This document shows, piece after piece, positions 52,204-62,208 of a stretch of 64,000 nt of DNA. The notes under the pieces were generated by a model. It did no database searches and had not been told where the DNA came from. It saw nothing but the letters and a program-made list of their open reading frames with translations. The DNA is taken from assembly GCA_016183985.1 (NCBI GenBank), contig JACPDN010000005.1, positions 62,001 to 126,000 of the forward strand, in the 5' to 3' direction. Origin of the DNA: Pseudomonadota bacterium (GTDB taxonomy: Bacteria > Pseudomonadota > Alphaproteobacteria > Dongiales > Dongiaceae). Position 1 is the first letter of the stretch; each line of letters begins with the position of its first letter. Both the position numbers and the translations under genes were made by a program.

Positions 52204-53592
52204 ATGATTGAAGTTACGCGGACGCGCATCACGAAGGCGCTGCTGCTTGGCGCCGTTGTTGGTACAGCTTTCGGCGTTGGCGTGAATGGCGCCCAGGCGA
52301 TGTCGCTGAAGGAAGCGATCCAGCTTGTGGTGACGACGAACCCGACCGTGGGCGAGCAGGTGAAGAACCGCCGCTCGATCGACCATGAACTCCGTCAGGC
52401 GCGTGGCAAGTACTTCCCGCAGATCGATGCCGAATTCAACATGGGGCCTGAGTTCTCCGAGAATGGCGGCGTCGACCATCCGGATGCGACGCTCAACCAG
52501 GGCCCGCACGACCATGGCCGCGTGCTCTTTACCCAGAATGCGCAGGTCAGCCTGCAACAGCAGATCTTCGACGGCGGCGCCATCGACAGCGAAGTCGAAC
52601 GCCAGAAGGGCCGTATCCGCTCGCAGGCCGAGCGCATCCAGGACGAGGCGCAAGTTCAGTCGCTGGACGCTGTGGAAGTGTACATGGACGTGCAGCGTCA
52701 CACCGAGCGTGTGGCTAATGCCGAAGAAAACGTCCGCGCTCACGAAGAAATTCTCGGTCTCGTGCAGAAACGGGCTGAGCTGGGCGGTGGCAACATCGCT
52801 GACGTTCGTCAGGCCGAAGCCCGCCTTGCGACGGCGCGTTCCAGCCTCATTCAGATCCAGGGCGACTTGCGCAACTCGCAGGCGACCTTCCAGCGCGTCA
52901 TCGGCCAGCCGGCCGGCGATCTTGAGCCAGTGAACACCGCTACCGACATGCCTATCCCGGCCGATGTCGAGCAGTCGGTTGCGCGCGGCCTCCAGGTCAA
53001 CCCGAAGGTCTTGCTTGAGAAGCACGACATTCAGGTGGCCCAATCTGAGCTCGACGTTGAGGAATCGGTGTTTTGGCCGCAGGTCAAGTTGGACGTGACG
53101 GGCAACACTTCGCAGCACGCCAATGGCCGCGAGGACAACACCTACAACGCCGCGGCTCTGCTCAACGTCCAGTACAATCTGTACAAGGGTGGCGCTGACA
53201 TCGCGCGCTCCAAGGAATTCAAGGAGCACATCAACGAGCAGCTCGAGCAGCTTCGTCAGCGCGAGCGCGAAGTTGAAGAAGACGTCCGCGTTTCCTGGGC
53301 TGATCGTCAGACCCAGCAGGAAAGCATCGCCAACCTTGAGAAGCAGGTCGATGCCAACCAGCAAACCAAGGACGTCTATCAGCAGCAGTTCGACATCGGC
53401 CAGCGCGGCCTGCTCGATTTGCTCGATGCCGCCAACGATCTGTTCCTCTCGAAGGACGATCTGATCTCGGCGCGTTCTTTCGAGACCTTCGCCAATTTCC
53501 GCATCATCGGTGCACAAGGCGAGTTGGTACAGTATGTCGGCGCTCAGATGCCGGTGGAAGCTACGCCGGACGAAGTCAACTACGCCGAATAA
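52204..53592 (+). CDS. TolC-family outer membrane protein of the adhesin exporter, LapE type
   Basis: 462 residues from the ATG at 52204 (GGGGG 9 bases before). Signal peptide TKALLLGAVVGTAFGVGVNGAQA; the mature chain begins MSLKEAIQLVVTTNPTV. The two TolC repeats are clear (helices with VEVYMDVQRHTERVANAEENVRAHEEIL, and the second copy with VSWADRQTQQESIANLEKQVDANQQTKDVYQQQFDIGQRGLLDLLDAANDL). A gap of 149 bases after the HlyD gene is longer than usual in this operon and could contain a promoter. Distinct from the second TolC at 55.2 kb. Confidence 0.93.
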   Translation: MIEVTRTRITKALLLGAVVGTAFGVGVNGAQAMSLKEAIQLVVTTNPTVGEQVKNRRSIDHELRQARGKYFPQIDAEFNMGPEFSENGGVDHPDATLNQGPHDHGRVLFTQNAQVSLQQQIFDGGAIDSEVERQKGRIRSQAERIQDEAQVQSLDAVEVYMDVQRHTERVANAEENVRAHEEILGLVQKRAELGGGNIADVRQAEARLATARSSLIQIQGDLRNSQATFQRVIGQPAGDLEPVNTATDMPIPADVEQSVARGLQVNPKVLLEKHDIQVAQSELDVEESVFWPQVKLDVTGNTSQHANGREDNTYNAAALLNVQYNLYKGGADIARSKEFKEHINEQLEQLRQREREVEEDVRVSWADRQTQQESIANLEKQVDANQQTKDVYQQQFDIGQRGLLDLLDAANDLFLSKDDLISARSFETFANFRIIGAQGELVQYVGAQMPVEATPDEVNYAE

Positions 53593-53624
53593 CGCCTGGC
53601 GAAAGCCTAGTGTTCGGAAATCGA

Positions 53625-53652
53625 CCCCGCAGCGAAAGCTGCGGGGTTTTTT
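53625..53652 (+). terminator. Rho-independent terminator after the secretion operon
   Basis: CCCCGCAGC, loop GAAA, GCTGCGGGG then TTTTTT. A classic strong hairpin with T-run, 32 bases after the TolC-like stop. Confidence 0.95.
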
Positions 53653-53745
53653 CTTTTCCGCCGTATCAGATCTGCTCTTTACCGCCATCGCACCGGCGGC
53701 TGGCGGGGAACGGCATCGATGGGCGTGAAGAGATGGGCGAAACTT

Positions 53746-53819
53746 TGGAGGCCCGGGCCGGAATCGAACCGACGTACGAGGATTTGCAGTCCTCTGCATG
53801 GCCACTCTGCCACCGGGCC
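53746..53819 (-). tRNA. tRNA-Cys (anticodon GCA)
   Basis: On the minus strand the acceptor stem GGCCCGG pairs with CCGGGCC, discriminator T, and an encoded CCA (complement of 53746-53748). The anticodon loop has GCA within GGACTGCAAATCC. T-arm GGTTCGATTCC. Length 74 with CCA. Confidence 0.96.
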
Positions 53820-54130
53820 TGCGGGCGCGAACGCGCCGAAAGGCGAGCGCACGTATAGAGCCTAGGACGGTCCAGGGTCAAGAGTGCGAAAGCGGGCAGG
53901 GGCAGGTAAAATTCAATTGGCCATGTTCCTGTTTTTTCGACAAGAATCAGAAACTTGGCGAGCCGGTCGCAGTTTCGACCGCCCGCTAATTTGCGCTGGC
54001 GCTGCTTGTCGCAATGCGGCAATGCCGCTATAAACCGACAATGGAAGTGGCCCTATGACTCGCTGGGCCAGTTATCGTTCGCCGGCGGAAAGTACCGATC
54101 TGACTCCGCGACGATTCAGGAGGCATTACA
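53820..54130. other. Intergenic region between tRNA-Cys and the pcm-like gene
   Basis: 311 bases holding promoters of tRNA-Cys (minus) and of the methyltransferase operon (plus). An AGGAGG ribosome binding site lies at 54118-54123, 7 bases before the ATG at 54131. No gene seen. Confidence 0.6.
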
Positions 54131-54820
54131 ATGGTTACGGCAGCAGTTGGCACCACCGCAGCAAAGAACTATGCAGCGGCGCGGCGCTTTATGGTCGACG
54201 GTCAAATCCGCACCAATAAAGTGACGGATGAGCGCCTGATCGAAGCGCTTGCGGACTTGCCGCGGGAGCGCTTTGTTCCGCCGGAGCTTCAACCGCGCGC
54301 TTATCTGGACGATGATCTGTCGTTGGGCAACGGTCGCTATCTCATCGAACCCATGGTATTGGCTCGCCTGGTGCAGGGCCTTCATGTCCAAACTGGCGAC
54401 CGCGTGCTGGTCGTTGGCGCCGCAGGCGGATACAGCGCAGCATTGCTGGCGCGTCTGGGGGCAGTCGTTACGGCTCTTGAGAATGACGATGCCTTGGCCG
54501 CCGACGCGCGTGCTGCTCTGCGTGCCGAAGATGTTGCTGTGAATGTTGTCACTGGCACGCTCAAGGACGGTTACGCGCAGAGTGGCCCATATAACGCCAT
54601 TCTCATCGAAGGCGCGGTGGCAGAGATACCTGAACGCCTGCTTGAGCAACTGAAGCAACAAGGGAAGCTGGCGACGGTACTGCGCAACAATAATGTGACG
54701 AATGGTCATGCTGTTCTTGTGACCCGTGGCGAAACCGGTGGTACGGGAACGCGCGTTCTATTCGATGCGAATACGCCGCTGCTGTCTGGTTTCGAGCCCG
54801 CAGCTGCTTTTGCATTCTGA
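54131..54820 (+). CDS. Protein-L-isoaspartate O-methyltransferase-like protein
   Basis: 229 residues. SAM-dependent methyltransferase of the PCMT family: FMVDGQIRTNKVTDERLIEALADLPRERFVP, YLIEPMVLARLVQ, motif I VLVVGAAGGYSAALLARLG with acidic VTALENDD. The usual PCMT threonine/serine motif is somewhat altered (LSLGNGRYLIEP in place of IPIGHGQTISQP), so repair of isoaspartyl residues is not certain. It is followed 11 bases later by a rhodanese and then TolC, the usual order in alphaproteobacteria. Confidence 0.85.
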   Translation: MVTAAVGTTAAKNYAAARRFMVDGQIRTNKVTDERLIEALADLPRERFVPPELQPRAYLDDDLSLGNGRYLIEPMVLARLVQGLHVQTGDRVLVVGAAGGYSAALLARLGAVVTALENDDALAADARAALRAEDVAVNVVTGTLKDGYAQSGPYNAILIEGAVAEIPERLLEQLKQQGKLATVLRNNNVTNGHAVLVTRGETGGTGTRVLFDANTPLLSGFEPAAAFAF

Positions 54821-54831
54821 CCACAAGCGTC

Positions 54832-55164
54832 ATGGGTATGGACGTTGGCATTCAGATCGATGTTGCAGCCTTGCGTGACCTTATCGCTGGTGGTGCAGAG
54901 CTCGAACTGATTGATGTGCGCGAACCTTGGGAGATCGATATCTGCCGCATTGCAGAGAGCCGGTCGATTCCACTCGGTGATCTGCAACGTCGTGCCGGGG
55001 AATTGAGCGATGACAAGACCATGGTAATGATCTGTCATCATGGGATGCGCAGCTATCGTGCTACGTTGTGGCTGCGACAGAACGGGTTCGAGAATGCGGT
55101 GAATTTGGCTGGCGGCATTGATGCTTGGGCGTGCGAAATTGAGCCCGACATGGCGCGGTACTAG
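54832..55164 (+). CDS. Single-domain rhodanese-like protein
   Basis: 110 residues. Rhodanese fold: ELELIDVREPWEIDICRI, the active-site loop VMICHHGMRS with catalytic Cys, RATLWLRQNGFENAVNLAGGIDAWA. Cytoplasmic, no signal. It may carry sulfane sulfur, but the physiological partner is unknown. Second gene in the pcm-rhodanese-tolC group. Confidence 0.9.
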   Translation: MGMDVGIQIDVAALRDLIAGGAELELIDVREPWEIDICRIAESRSIPLGDLQRRAGELSDDKTMVMICHHGMRSYRATLWLRQNGFENAVNLAGGIDAWACEIEPDMARY

Positions 55165-55209
55165 TTAATTGATTTGGATTGAGTGAACGGGAAGGGACGG
55201 TTGAGGATC

Positions 55210-56580
55210 ATGCAGCGGCGCAATCTCGGAAATACAGCAACGGCGATCTTTGTGGTCATGCTGTGTGGCACTTTCGTGACGCCGGCCTTGGCCGTTGATC
55301 TCAATGAGGCATTGTCGCAGGCCTATGCAAGTAACCCGACGCTCGAATCTGCACGCGCCCAGTTGCGTGCAACCGATGAACGAGTGCCGGAAGCGCTGAG
55401 CGGCTGGCGTCCGACCGTTGTCGGGCAAGCACAAGGCGGCAAGACTTGGATCGAACAAAATACGCCGATGCTGCAAGACCAGAACCTTGAATCGCGCGAT
55501 TTCAGCGTCACGGTCTCGCAGCCAGTCTTCAGTGGTTTTGAAACTGTGTCGTCGACCTCGGCTGCGGAGAATCGTGTTCTTTCTGGCCGGGCGAACCTTG
55601 CGGACACGGAACAGCAGGTTTTGTTCCAGGCTGTCCAGGCCTATATGCAGGTGGTTCGGGATCGTGCTGTGTTGGAGCTCAACCGGAACAACGAGAACGT
55701 CATCGGGCAACAGTTGCAGGCGACGCGAGATCGTTTCGACGCGGGCGAAGTTACACGTACAGACGTAGCACAGGCTGAGTCCCGCCTGCAGGGGGCGATT
55801 GCCGATCGCATTGCAGCGGAAGGCAATCTTACCGCCTCCGTGGCCGTTTATCGCCAGGTTATCGGCGAGGAGCCGACGGACCTGAAGATGCCGGAAAACA
55901 AGCTCGATATCCCGTCAAACAAAGACGAGGCGGTGTCGCAGTCGGTCAACACGCCGGCAGTGGTCGCGGCGAAGTATCAAGCTGATGCCGCAAAGGATGA
56001 CATCGACGTCGCGTTTTCGGAATTGCTGCCGACGGTATCGATTGAAGGCTCATGGACGCGCAGCGAGGAGCAGAGTGCGCCAGAGCAGTCGCAGGATGAG
56101 GGCCAGATTCTGGGCGTGCTGCGCGTTCCATTGTACCAGGCCGGTGCGCCGGATGCCCGCGTGCGGCAGTCCAAGCAGCTATATCAGCAGAGCCGCCGTC
56201 AGATTGACGAAGCGGTCCGTGCCGGCGAGCAGGGCGCCGTAGATGCCTGGCGGACCTATGAGACAGCTTTGGCCCAGATTGACTCGTTCAAGGAGCAGGT
56301 ACGCGCCACCGAGGTCGCCCTGGACGGTGTGAAGCAGGAACAGCAGGTTGGTGCGCGTACCGTGCTCGACGTTCTCGATGCTGAGCTCGAAGCGTTGAAC
56401 GCCAAAGTCAGCCTGGTTCAGGCTCAGACCAACCTCGTGGTTGCCCGATATCAGGTTCTGGCCTCAGTGGGGCGCTTGACGGCGAAGAATTTGGCGCTCG
56501 ACGTGGGCATTTATGACCCACAGAAGCACTATGACGACGTCCGAAATAAGTTCATCGGGACCGGCCCTTCGGTGGAATAG
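55210..56580 (+). CDS. tolC: TolC-family outer membrane efflux protein
   Basis: 456 residues from the ATG at 55210 (GAGG 4 bases before). Signal peptide ATAIFVVMLCGTFVTPALA, then VDLNEALSQAYASNPTLESARAQL, the conserved start of mature TolC. The repeat segments LNRNNENVIGQQLQATRDRFDAGEVTRTDVAQAESRL and the later VRATEVALDGVKQEQQVGARTVLDVLDAELEALNAKV are typical. This is probably the general TolC for drug efflux and other T1SS, given its conserved neighbours; it could also serve the adhesin system. Confidence 0.93.
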   Translation: MQRRNLGNTATAIFVVMLCGTFVTPALAVDLNEALSQAYASNPTLESARAQLRATDERVPEALSGWRPTVVGQAQGGKTWIEQNTPMLQDQNLESRDFSVTVSQPVFSGFETVSSTSAAENRVLSGRANLADTEQQVLFQAVQAYMQVVRDRAVLELNRNNENVIGQQLQATRDRFDAGEVTRTDVAQAESRLQGAIADRIAAEGNLTASVAVYRQVIGEEPTDLKMPENKLDIPSNKDEAVSQSVNTPAVVAAKYQADAAKDDIDVAFSELLPTVSIEGSWTRSEEQSAPEQSQDEGQILGVLRVPLYQAGAPDARVRQSKQLYQQSRRQIDEAVRAGEQGAVDAWRTYETALAQIDSFKEQVRATEVALDGVKQEQQVGARTVLDVLDAELEALNAKVSLVQAQTNLVVARYQVLASVGRLTAKNLALDVGIYDPQKHYDDVRNKFIGTGPSVE

Positions 56581-56784
56581 GGCAATGGCCGGGGCCAGTT
56601 GCCTCGGCCAACTGCCGCCATATCTAGTGGAACCGAATACGCGGTTTCCCATTTCTTGAGAAATACCAATAAAGACGTTAGGATAGCCGGCATAACTGGG
56701 AGCGACTCGGTTCGGCATGACGATTGCTTCTTTGCAGCCGTAAATGCGGTCCCGGGCGAGAGTGACCCGGTCAGGGATTGGTGA

Positions 56785-57498
56785 ATGTCGGACGCCAAGG
56801 GCAATCAAGAACCGTCGATGGAGGAGATCCTTGCCTCCATCCGGCGCATTATCTCGGAAGACGGCGACCCAAAAGAGGGATCTCCGGCGCCGGCAGTCAA
56901 TGGCCATGCAGCCGAAGAATCCGAAGAGGATGATGACGCGCTTGTTCTGACCGACATGGTTGTCGGCGACAGCAATGTTGTCGAGTTGCAGGAAGAAGCT
57001 CCGCCACCCGCCCCAGCACCGGTTGCGCCGGCGCCGGCAGTGACCTCACCGCCGCCTCCAGCTCCTCCGCTACCAGAACCCGAACCGGACCTGGACCCGT
57101 CGCCGGAGCCTGTCGCGGCGATGCCTGAGGAGCCCGCGGCCGACATTGAACTGGACGTCGCGGAGCCGGCAGCTGCTGAATCTGAGGATGCCATGGCGGA
57201 TGATGGGATGCCGGTTGAGCCGGTCGTTCCGGGTACCGACGTCAATATGGAAGGTGATCTGGTATCGCCGAACGTGGCTGCTGCCAGTTCAGCAGTTATG
57301 GCTCAGCTGGTTGCCAAGAAGCCGCAGCTCGCCCAGACCAGAACTACGTCAATTGATGGTCTTCTGGTCGAAACTCTGGTTCGCCAGGCGATTGAACCGA
57401 TGCTCAAGGAGTGGCTCGACGAGCATCTTCAGGAAATCGTTGAGCGTTTGGTCCGGCGTGAGGTCGAACGCTTGTCGCGCAAGGCTGAACTGAGCTGA
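56785..57498 (+). CDS. popZ: PopZ-like polar organising protein (DUF2497)
   Basis: 237 residues. Three parts: the N-terminal helix EPSMEEILASIRRIISEDG (about 10-28), a long acidic Pro/Glu/Ala-rich linker (about 60-150, PPPAPAPVAPAPAV, PEPEPDLDPSPEP), and the C-terminal helices LLVETLVRQAIEPMLKEWLDEHLQEIVERLVRREVERL used for oligomerisation. In Caulobacter, PopZ forms the polar matrix that anchors the origin via ParB. The position between tolC and valS is conserved in alphaproteobacteria. The linker composition varies strongly among species. Confidence 0.9.
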   Translation: MSDAKGNQEPSMEEILASIRRIISEDGDPKEGSPAPAVNGHAAEESEEDDDALVLTDMVVGDSNVVELQEEAPPPAPAPVAPAPAVTSPPPPAPPLPEPEPDLDPSPEPVAAMPEEPAADIELDVAEPAAAESEDAMADDGMPVEPVVPGTDVNMEGDLVSPNVAAASSAVMAQLVAKKPQLAQTRTTSIDGLLVETLVRQAIEPMLKEWLDEHLQEIVERLVRREVERLSRKAELS

Positions 57499-57623
57499 AA
57501 CGGGCCTGATCCAGGCCATATTTCCTTCCAAAGGCCGGTATTCCGGCTGTTTGACTGGGGCGCGGGGATCGTTATAACTCCCGCCAACGCTTGAATATTC
57601 CCTATTTAGAGGTTTCCCCAGCG

Positions 57624-60275
57624 ATGCTGGAAAAGACGTTCCAACCGGCCGAGGTTGAGAAGAAGCATTACGATGCGTGGGAGAAGTCCGGGGCGTTTGC
57701 CGCCCATGCGACGTCCAACAAGGTGCCCTATAGCATCATGATGCCGCCGCCCAATGTGACGGGCAGCCTTCATATGGGCCACGCACTCACCTTCACGCTT
57801 CAGGATATCCTCATCCGGTATCAGCGCATGAAGGGACGGGATGCCCTATGGCAGCCCGGTACCGACCATGCCGGTATCGCTACCCAGATGGTGGTTGAGC
57901 GGCAGCTTGGTGAGAAGGGCGTCAAGCGCACGGACCTTGGGCGTGAGAAGTTCCTCGAAAAGGTCTGGGAATGGAAGGCGGAATCCGGCGGCACGATCAC
58001 ACGCCAATTGCGTCGTCTCGGTGCTTCGCCGGATTGGCCGCGCGAACGCTTTACCATGGACGAGGGCCTCAACAACGCCGTCCGCAAAGTCTTTGTCGAT
58101 CTCTATCGCCAGGGCCTTATCTATCGCGACAAGCGCCTGGTGAACTGGGATCCCAAGCTCCACACCGCGATCTCCGACCTCGAAGTGGTGCAGAAGGAGA
58201 CCAAGGGTAAGCTATGGCATCTGCGCTATCCCGTCGACGGCCAGCAGGGTCGCTTCATGGTCGTAGCGACGACGCGCCCGGAAACCATGCTGGGCGATAC
58301 GGCCGTCGCGGTGAATGCCGAGGACGATCGCTACAAGGATCTTATTGGCAAGAATCTGAAATTGCCGCTGACCGACCGCTTGATTCCGGTCGTGGCGGAC
58401 GAGCATGCCGATCCGGAAACTGGTTCGGGTGCCGTGAAGATCACGCCGGCGCATGACTTCAACGATTTCGAGGTCGGCAAGCGGCACAACCTGCCGATGA
58501 TCAACATCTTCGACCGCGACGCGAAGCTAAATGAGAACGTGCCAGCGAAGTATCAGGGCCTCGACCGCTTCAAGGCGCGCGAGATGGTGCTTGAAGACCT
58601 TGCAGCTCTCGACCTCGTCGACAAGATCGACGACCACACCCTGATGCTGCCCTATGGCGATCGCTCAAATGTGGTCATTGAACCCTGGCTGACCGACCAA
58701 TGGTATTGCGACGCCCACACCCTGGCGCAGCCCGCGATCAAGGCTGTGGAAGAGGGCAAGACAGTCTTCGTGCCGAAACAGTGGGAGAACACCTATTACG
58801 AATGGATGCGTAACATCCAGCCGTGGTGCATCTCGCGTCAGCTATGGTGGGGCCATCAGATCCCGGCCTGGTTCGGCCCTGACGGCGAAGTCTTCGTCGC
58901 TCTCGATGAAACCGAGGCCAAGGCCGCGGCGCAGGAGCATTACGGCAAGACAGTTGAGCTGACGCGCGATCCCGACGTGCTGGACACCTGGTTCTCCTCG
59001 GCGCTGTGGCCGTTCTCGACTCTTGGCTGGCCACAGGAAACGCCCGAACTCGCTCGCTACTATCCGGGCGATGTCCTTGTTACCGGCTTCGATATCATCT
59101 TCTTCTGGGTCGCCCGTATGATGATGATGGGCATCCATTTCATGGGCGATGTGCCATTCAAGACGGTCTACATCCATGCTCTGGTACGCGACGAGCACGG
59201 GCAGAAGATGTCGAAGTCGAAAGGCAACGTCATTGACCCGCTCGATATCATCGACAAATACGGCTGCGATGCGCTGCGCTTTACCCTGACCGCCTTGGCG
59301 GCCCAGGGGCGCGACATCAAGATGTCGGAACAGCGCGTCGAAGGCTATCGCAACTTCGCGACCAAGCTGTGGAACGCCACCCGTTTCTGCCTCATGAACG
59401 AATGCCAGGCCGATCCGGCATTCGATCCGGCAGGGGTATCTGCATCGGTCAATCGCTGGATGATTGGTCGCCTTGCGGCCTGCGCCGGCGCCATCGATCA
59501 GGCGATGAGCCAGTATCGCTATAACGACGCGGCCGGCGCCCTCTATCGTTGCATCTGGAACGAATTCTGCGACTGGTATGTCGAGTTCACGAAGCCGATC
59601 ATTCAAGGTGACGATGAGAAGCTGAAGGCCGAAACCCGCGCCTGCACCGCCTGGGTGCTGGGGCAGCTGTTGCACCTGCTGCATCCGTTCATGCCCTTCA
59701 TCACCGAAGAGCTTTGGCCGCAATTGGGCTCTGCCAACACCAGCCTGCTGATTGGTGAGCCCTGGCCCGACTTCTCAAAGCTGACGGTCGATGCAGAGGC
59801 GGGTGCCGATCTCGACTGGGTCATCCGCCTCGTTTCGGAAATCCGTACGCTCCGTGCCGAAATGAATGTGCCGCCGGCCGCCCAGGTGCAGATTCTGCTG
59901 CGCGACGCGGGAGTTCACACCAAGAGCCGGATTGAGGCCTATGGAGATCTGATCCGCCGTCTGGCCCGCATCGATCGCATCGAGTTCTTGAGTGGGGAAG
60001 GCCCAAAGGGGGCGGCCCAGATCGTCCTCGATGAGGCCACCATTCTGTTGCCCCTGGCCGGCGTCATCGACGTGGAGAAGGAGCGGGCGCGTCTCAAGAA
60101 GGACCTGGATAAAGCAGCCGGCGAGGCCGAAAAGATCTCCCGTAAACTCGGAAACGAGCAATTCGTGGCCAAAGCGGACCCGGAAGTGGTTGAAGAGCAG
60201 CGCCAGCGCTTGGCTGAAATCGAGCAAACCAGGGATAAATTGACCCAAGCCATGGGCCGTCTGGCCAGCATCTGA
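57624..60275 (+). CDS. valS: Valyl-tRNA synthetase
   Basis: 883 residues from the ATG at 57624; a TTG at 57591 would add 11 residues. Class I synthetase: the HIGH region [17 protein letters not shown], editing (CP1) domain with [15 protein letters not shown] and [24 protein letters not shown] motif [14 protein letters not shown], an anticodon-binding region and a C-terminal coiled-coil arm ([30 protein letters not shown]). Complete. It is the essential enzyme charging tRNA-Val. Confidence 0.97.
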   Translation: MLEKTFQPAEVEKKHYDAWEKSGAFAAHATSNKVPYSIMMPPPNVTGSLHMGHALTFTLQDILIRYQRMKGRDALWQPGTDHAGIATQMVVERQLGEKGVKRTDLGREKFLEKVWEWKAESGGTITRQLRRLGASPDWPRERFTMDEGLNNAVRKVFVDLYRQGLIYRDKRLVNWDPKLHTAISDLEVVQKETKGKLWHLRYPVDGQQGRFMVVATTRPETMLGDTAVAVNAEDDRYKDLIGKNLKLPLTDRLIPVVADEHADPETGSGAVKITPAHDFNDFEVGKRHNLPMINIFDRDAKLNENVPAKYQGLDRFKAREMVLEDLAALDLVDKIDDHTLMLPYGDRSNVVIEPWLTDQWYCDAHTLAQPAIKAVEEGKTVFVPKQWENTYYEWMRNIQPWCISRQLWWGHQIPAWFGPDGEVFVALDETEAKAAAQEHYGKTVELTRDPDVLDTWFSSALWPFSTLGWPQETPELARYYPGDVLVTGFDIIFFWVARMMMMGIHFMGDVPFKTVYIHALVRDEHGQKMSKSKGNVIDPLDIIDKYGCDALRFTLTALAAQGRDIKMSEQRVEGYRNFATKLWNATRFCLMNECQADPAFDPAGVSASVNRWMIGRLAACAGAIDQAMSQYRYNDAAGALYRCIWNEFCDWYVEFTKPIIQGDDEKLKAETRACTAWVLGQLLHLLHPFMPFITEELWPQLGSANTSLLIGEPWPDFSKLTVDAEAGADLDWVIRLVSEIRTLRAEMNVPPAAQVQILLRDAGVHTKSRIEAYGDLIRRLARIDRIEFLSGEGPKGAAQIVLDEATILLPLAGVIDVEKERARLKKDLDKAAGEAEKISRKLGNEQFVAKADPEVVEEQRQRLAEIEQTRDKLTQAMGRLASI

Positions 60276-60327
60276 AGGGCATCTGACGGGGGCTTGCCGG
60301 GGCGAACCCAGCCGCCATAATGGCGGA

Positions 60328-60966
60328 ATGTGTCGCGTCTGGCTGCCATCCCTGGGCCCTGCGGCCCTCCTGCTATTGTTGCTGGGCGCCCCAGCAGCAC
60401 TTGCTGCACCGATTTCGCACCAGGGGCTGGTTTTTTCGGATGAGCTCGGCGGTTTTGATCTGGTCGAAGTGAGCGGTTCGGGAACCCTGGAGGATCCCAT
60501 TACGGTCGTCGAGCGGGTCACCGGCAATCGCGCGATCACCCTGACGATCCGGAATTTCGGTCGCGACTTTGGCAACCGCATCGGGTCGCAGCACGTGGCG
60601 GCCTTCGCGATGAAGAAGATCGTTATTAACGACAGCGGTCATGTCTGGCGAAATTATCAGATGGAACTGCGTGAGGTCACGACACGTCATTCGCCATATG
60701 GCGACGGTCTCAGCTTTGGCCAGAACTCCTATATTGGCCTGCACTATACCAAGAGTAACTTCCCCAAGATTCAGCGCTTTGACGAGCCGGAGGACACGCT
60801 AGGCTTCAGTGGCTTGGAAGTGGCGCCGGGCGAACGTGCCGAGTTCAGCTTCATCATCAGCGATATGTCTCCGGTTTCGGTCTTCTACCTGCTGCAGGTA
60901 CCGCTACAACCGCTTTCGCAAAGCACTCCGGCATCCGATGCGGAATGGGCCGCGGCCGCACCATGA
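60328..60966 (+). CDS. Exported protein of unknown function
   Basis: 212 residues with a clear signal peptide (LLLLLLGAPAALAAP). The mature part is beta-rich with HQGLVFSDELGGFDLVEVSGSGTLEDPITVVERV, HVAAFAMKKIVINDSGHVWRNYQMELRE and a C-terminal GLEVAPGERAEFSFIISDMSPVSVFYLLQVPLQP. No Cys in the mature part. It looks like a small periplasmic or secreted beta-sandwich. I know no family name. Its stop overlaps the ATG of the PAS_5 gene by 4 bases (ATGA), so they are coupled. A small palindrome (60312-60326) overlaps the initiation region. Confidence 0.65.
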   Translation: MCRVWLPSLGPAALLLLLLGAPAALAAPISHQGLVFSDELGGFDLVEVSGSGTLEDPITVVERVTGNRAITLTIRNFGRDFGNRIGSQHVAAFAMKKIVINDSGHVWRNYQMELREVTTRHSPYGDGLSFGQNSYIGLHYTKSNFPKIQRFDEPEDTLGFSGLEVAPGERAEFSFIISDMSPVSVFYLLQVPLQPLSQSTPASDAEWAAAAP

Positions 60967-61445
60967 CGAGCATACCCGATAGCTGTTTGGACTCGCTGCA
61001 GGACCAGCGGCTTATTCGATTGCTGGCCTATTGGCGTGACAAATGTGCCGGCCGCTCTATGCCGACACCGTCTGACATCGAGCCAAGCGAATTTAAGTTC
61101 ATCCTCGGCTACGTGACATTGGTCGATGTTGAAGCGAATCCGCGACGGTACTTCTTTCGCCTGGACGGCTCCGTTCTCGCATCGCTATCCGGCATGGATT
61201 ATACGGGCAAATACCTCGACCAACTGGGTATGCCCGAATATTGCGCATTTGTTGCCGCGACCTATGACAGGGCGATTGATAAAAGGGCACCCTATGCTTA
61301 CCGAAAGCGGGGCGCCTTCGATAAAGTGTCATTCTCGGAAGAGACAATCGTCTTGCCACTCGGCGCTGGAGAGCTCGTGCGGCGCCTGATGGTTGCTGTA
61401 ATCCCCGGGGGAAGGCTCGGCAATGACGGTAAAATGCTGATCTAG
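60963..61445 (+). CDS. PAS_5-type domain protein
   Basis: 160 residues from the ATG at 60963. The start LDSLQDQRLIRLLAYWRDKCAGRSMPTPSDIEP and the core FILGYVTLVDVEANPRRYFFRLDGSVL match the single-domain PAS_5 family common in Rhodospirillales, usually without an output domain. The ligand is unknown. It is translationally coupled (ATGA overlap) to the preceding exported protein. Confidence 0.8.
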   Translation: MTSIPDSCLDSLQDQRLIRLLAYWRDKCAGRSMPTPSDIEPSEFKFILGYVTLVDVEANPRRYFFRLDGSVLASLSGMDYTGKYLDQLGMPEYCAFVAATYDRAIDKRAPYAYRKRGAFDKVSFSEETIVLPLGAGELVRRLMVAVIPGGRLGNDGKMLI

Positions 61446-61542
61446 CGCGCGACGTTACATAGGACGCAAAAAGGCGATAGTCGGCACGATAGGAGGCCAC
61501 TATTCTTTCGCGAGAATCACCGCAGATTAGGGAAACAACATT

Positions 61543-62187
61543 ATGTCGCTGACATTTTATTTCGGATCCGGGTCACCTTATGCCTGGAAGGTCTGGCTGG
61601 CGCTCGAGCATAAGGGCATCCCTTTTGAAGCGAAGCGTCTCAGCTTCGACAACAATGATACTAAGACACCGGAGTTCCTCGCCATCAATCCGCGCGGACG
61701 TGTTCCAGCGATCCTGGATGATGGCTTTGCTCTCTGGGAGTCGTCGGCGATCATCGAATATCTTGAAGAGCGTTATCCCGATCGGCCGCTCTTACCCAAA
61801 GATGTCAAGGCTCGGGCAAAGGTACGGCGCATGGTGAATGAGGCGGACAACTATCTGGCCGCCGCCAGCAATGAACTTATGGAGCAGGCAGTATATCTTA
61901 CGCCGGCCGAGCGAGATCCCGACAAATCGGCGGCCGCAAGAAAGCTGATGCTGGAAGAATTGGACCGGCTGACAAAATGCTTCGAAGGAAATTATCTGGC
62001 GGGAGAGCTTGGTCTCGCCGACTACGCAGCCTATCCCTATGTCCGAATGGCGCAACGTGCCGAAGAGCGAGCCGCAGGTTTCGGCATCGCTCGGGCAGCA
62101 ATGCCTGAAAAGATCCAGACCTGGCTCGGGGGCATTGAGGCCTTGCCTTACTACACCCGTACCATCCCTCCCCATTGGAAGGCTTAA
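61543..62187 (+). CDS. Glutathione S-transferase family protein
   Basis: 214 residues. An N-terminal thioredoxin-like domain (SLTFYFGSGSPYAWKVWLALEHKGIPFE, NPRGRVPAILDDGFALWESSAIIEYLEERYP) with the conserved Pro and Glu-Ser for glutathione binding, then an all-helical C-terminal domain (LGLADYAAYPYVRMAQR). Catalytic Ser/Tyr is probably in the N-terminal GSGSPYA. Substrate cannot be deduced. Confidence 0.93.
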   Translation: MSLTFYFGSGSPYAWKVWLALEHKGIPFEAKRLSFDNNDTKTPEFLAINPRGRVPAILDDGFALWESSAIIEYLEERYPDRPLLPKDVKARAKVRRMVNEADNYLAAASNELMEQAVYLTPAERDPDKSAAARKLMLEELDRLTKCFEGNYLAGELGLADYAAYPYVRMAQRAEERAAGFGIARAAMPEKIQTWLGGIEALPYYTRTIPPHWKA

Positions 62188-62208
62188 TCTGGCCGCTGGA
62201 GATAACTC

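Noticed and set aside
31540-53592. LapD and LapG homologues expected with a LapA-type adhesin
   Set aside because: No transglutaminase-like LapG protease or LapD_MoxY_N domain was found in any frame of the window; the CHASE2 protein is not LapD.
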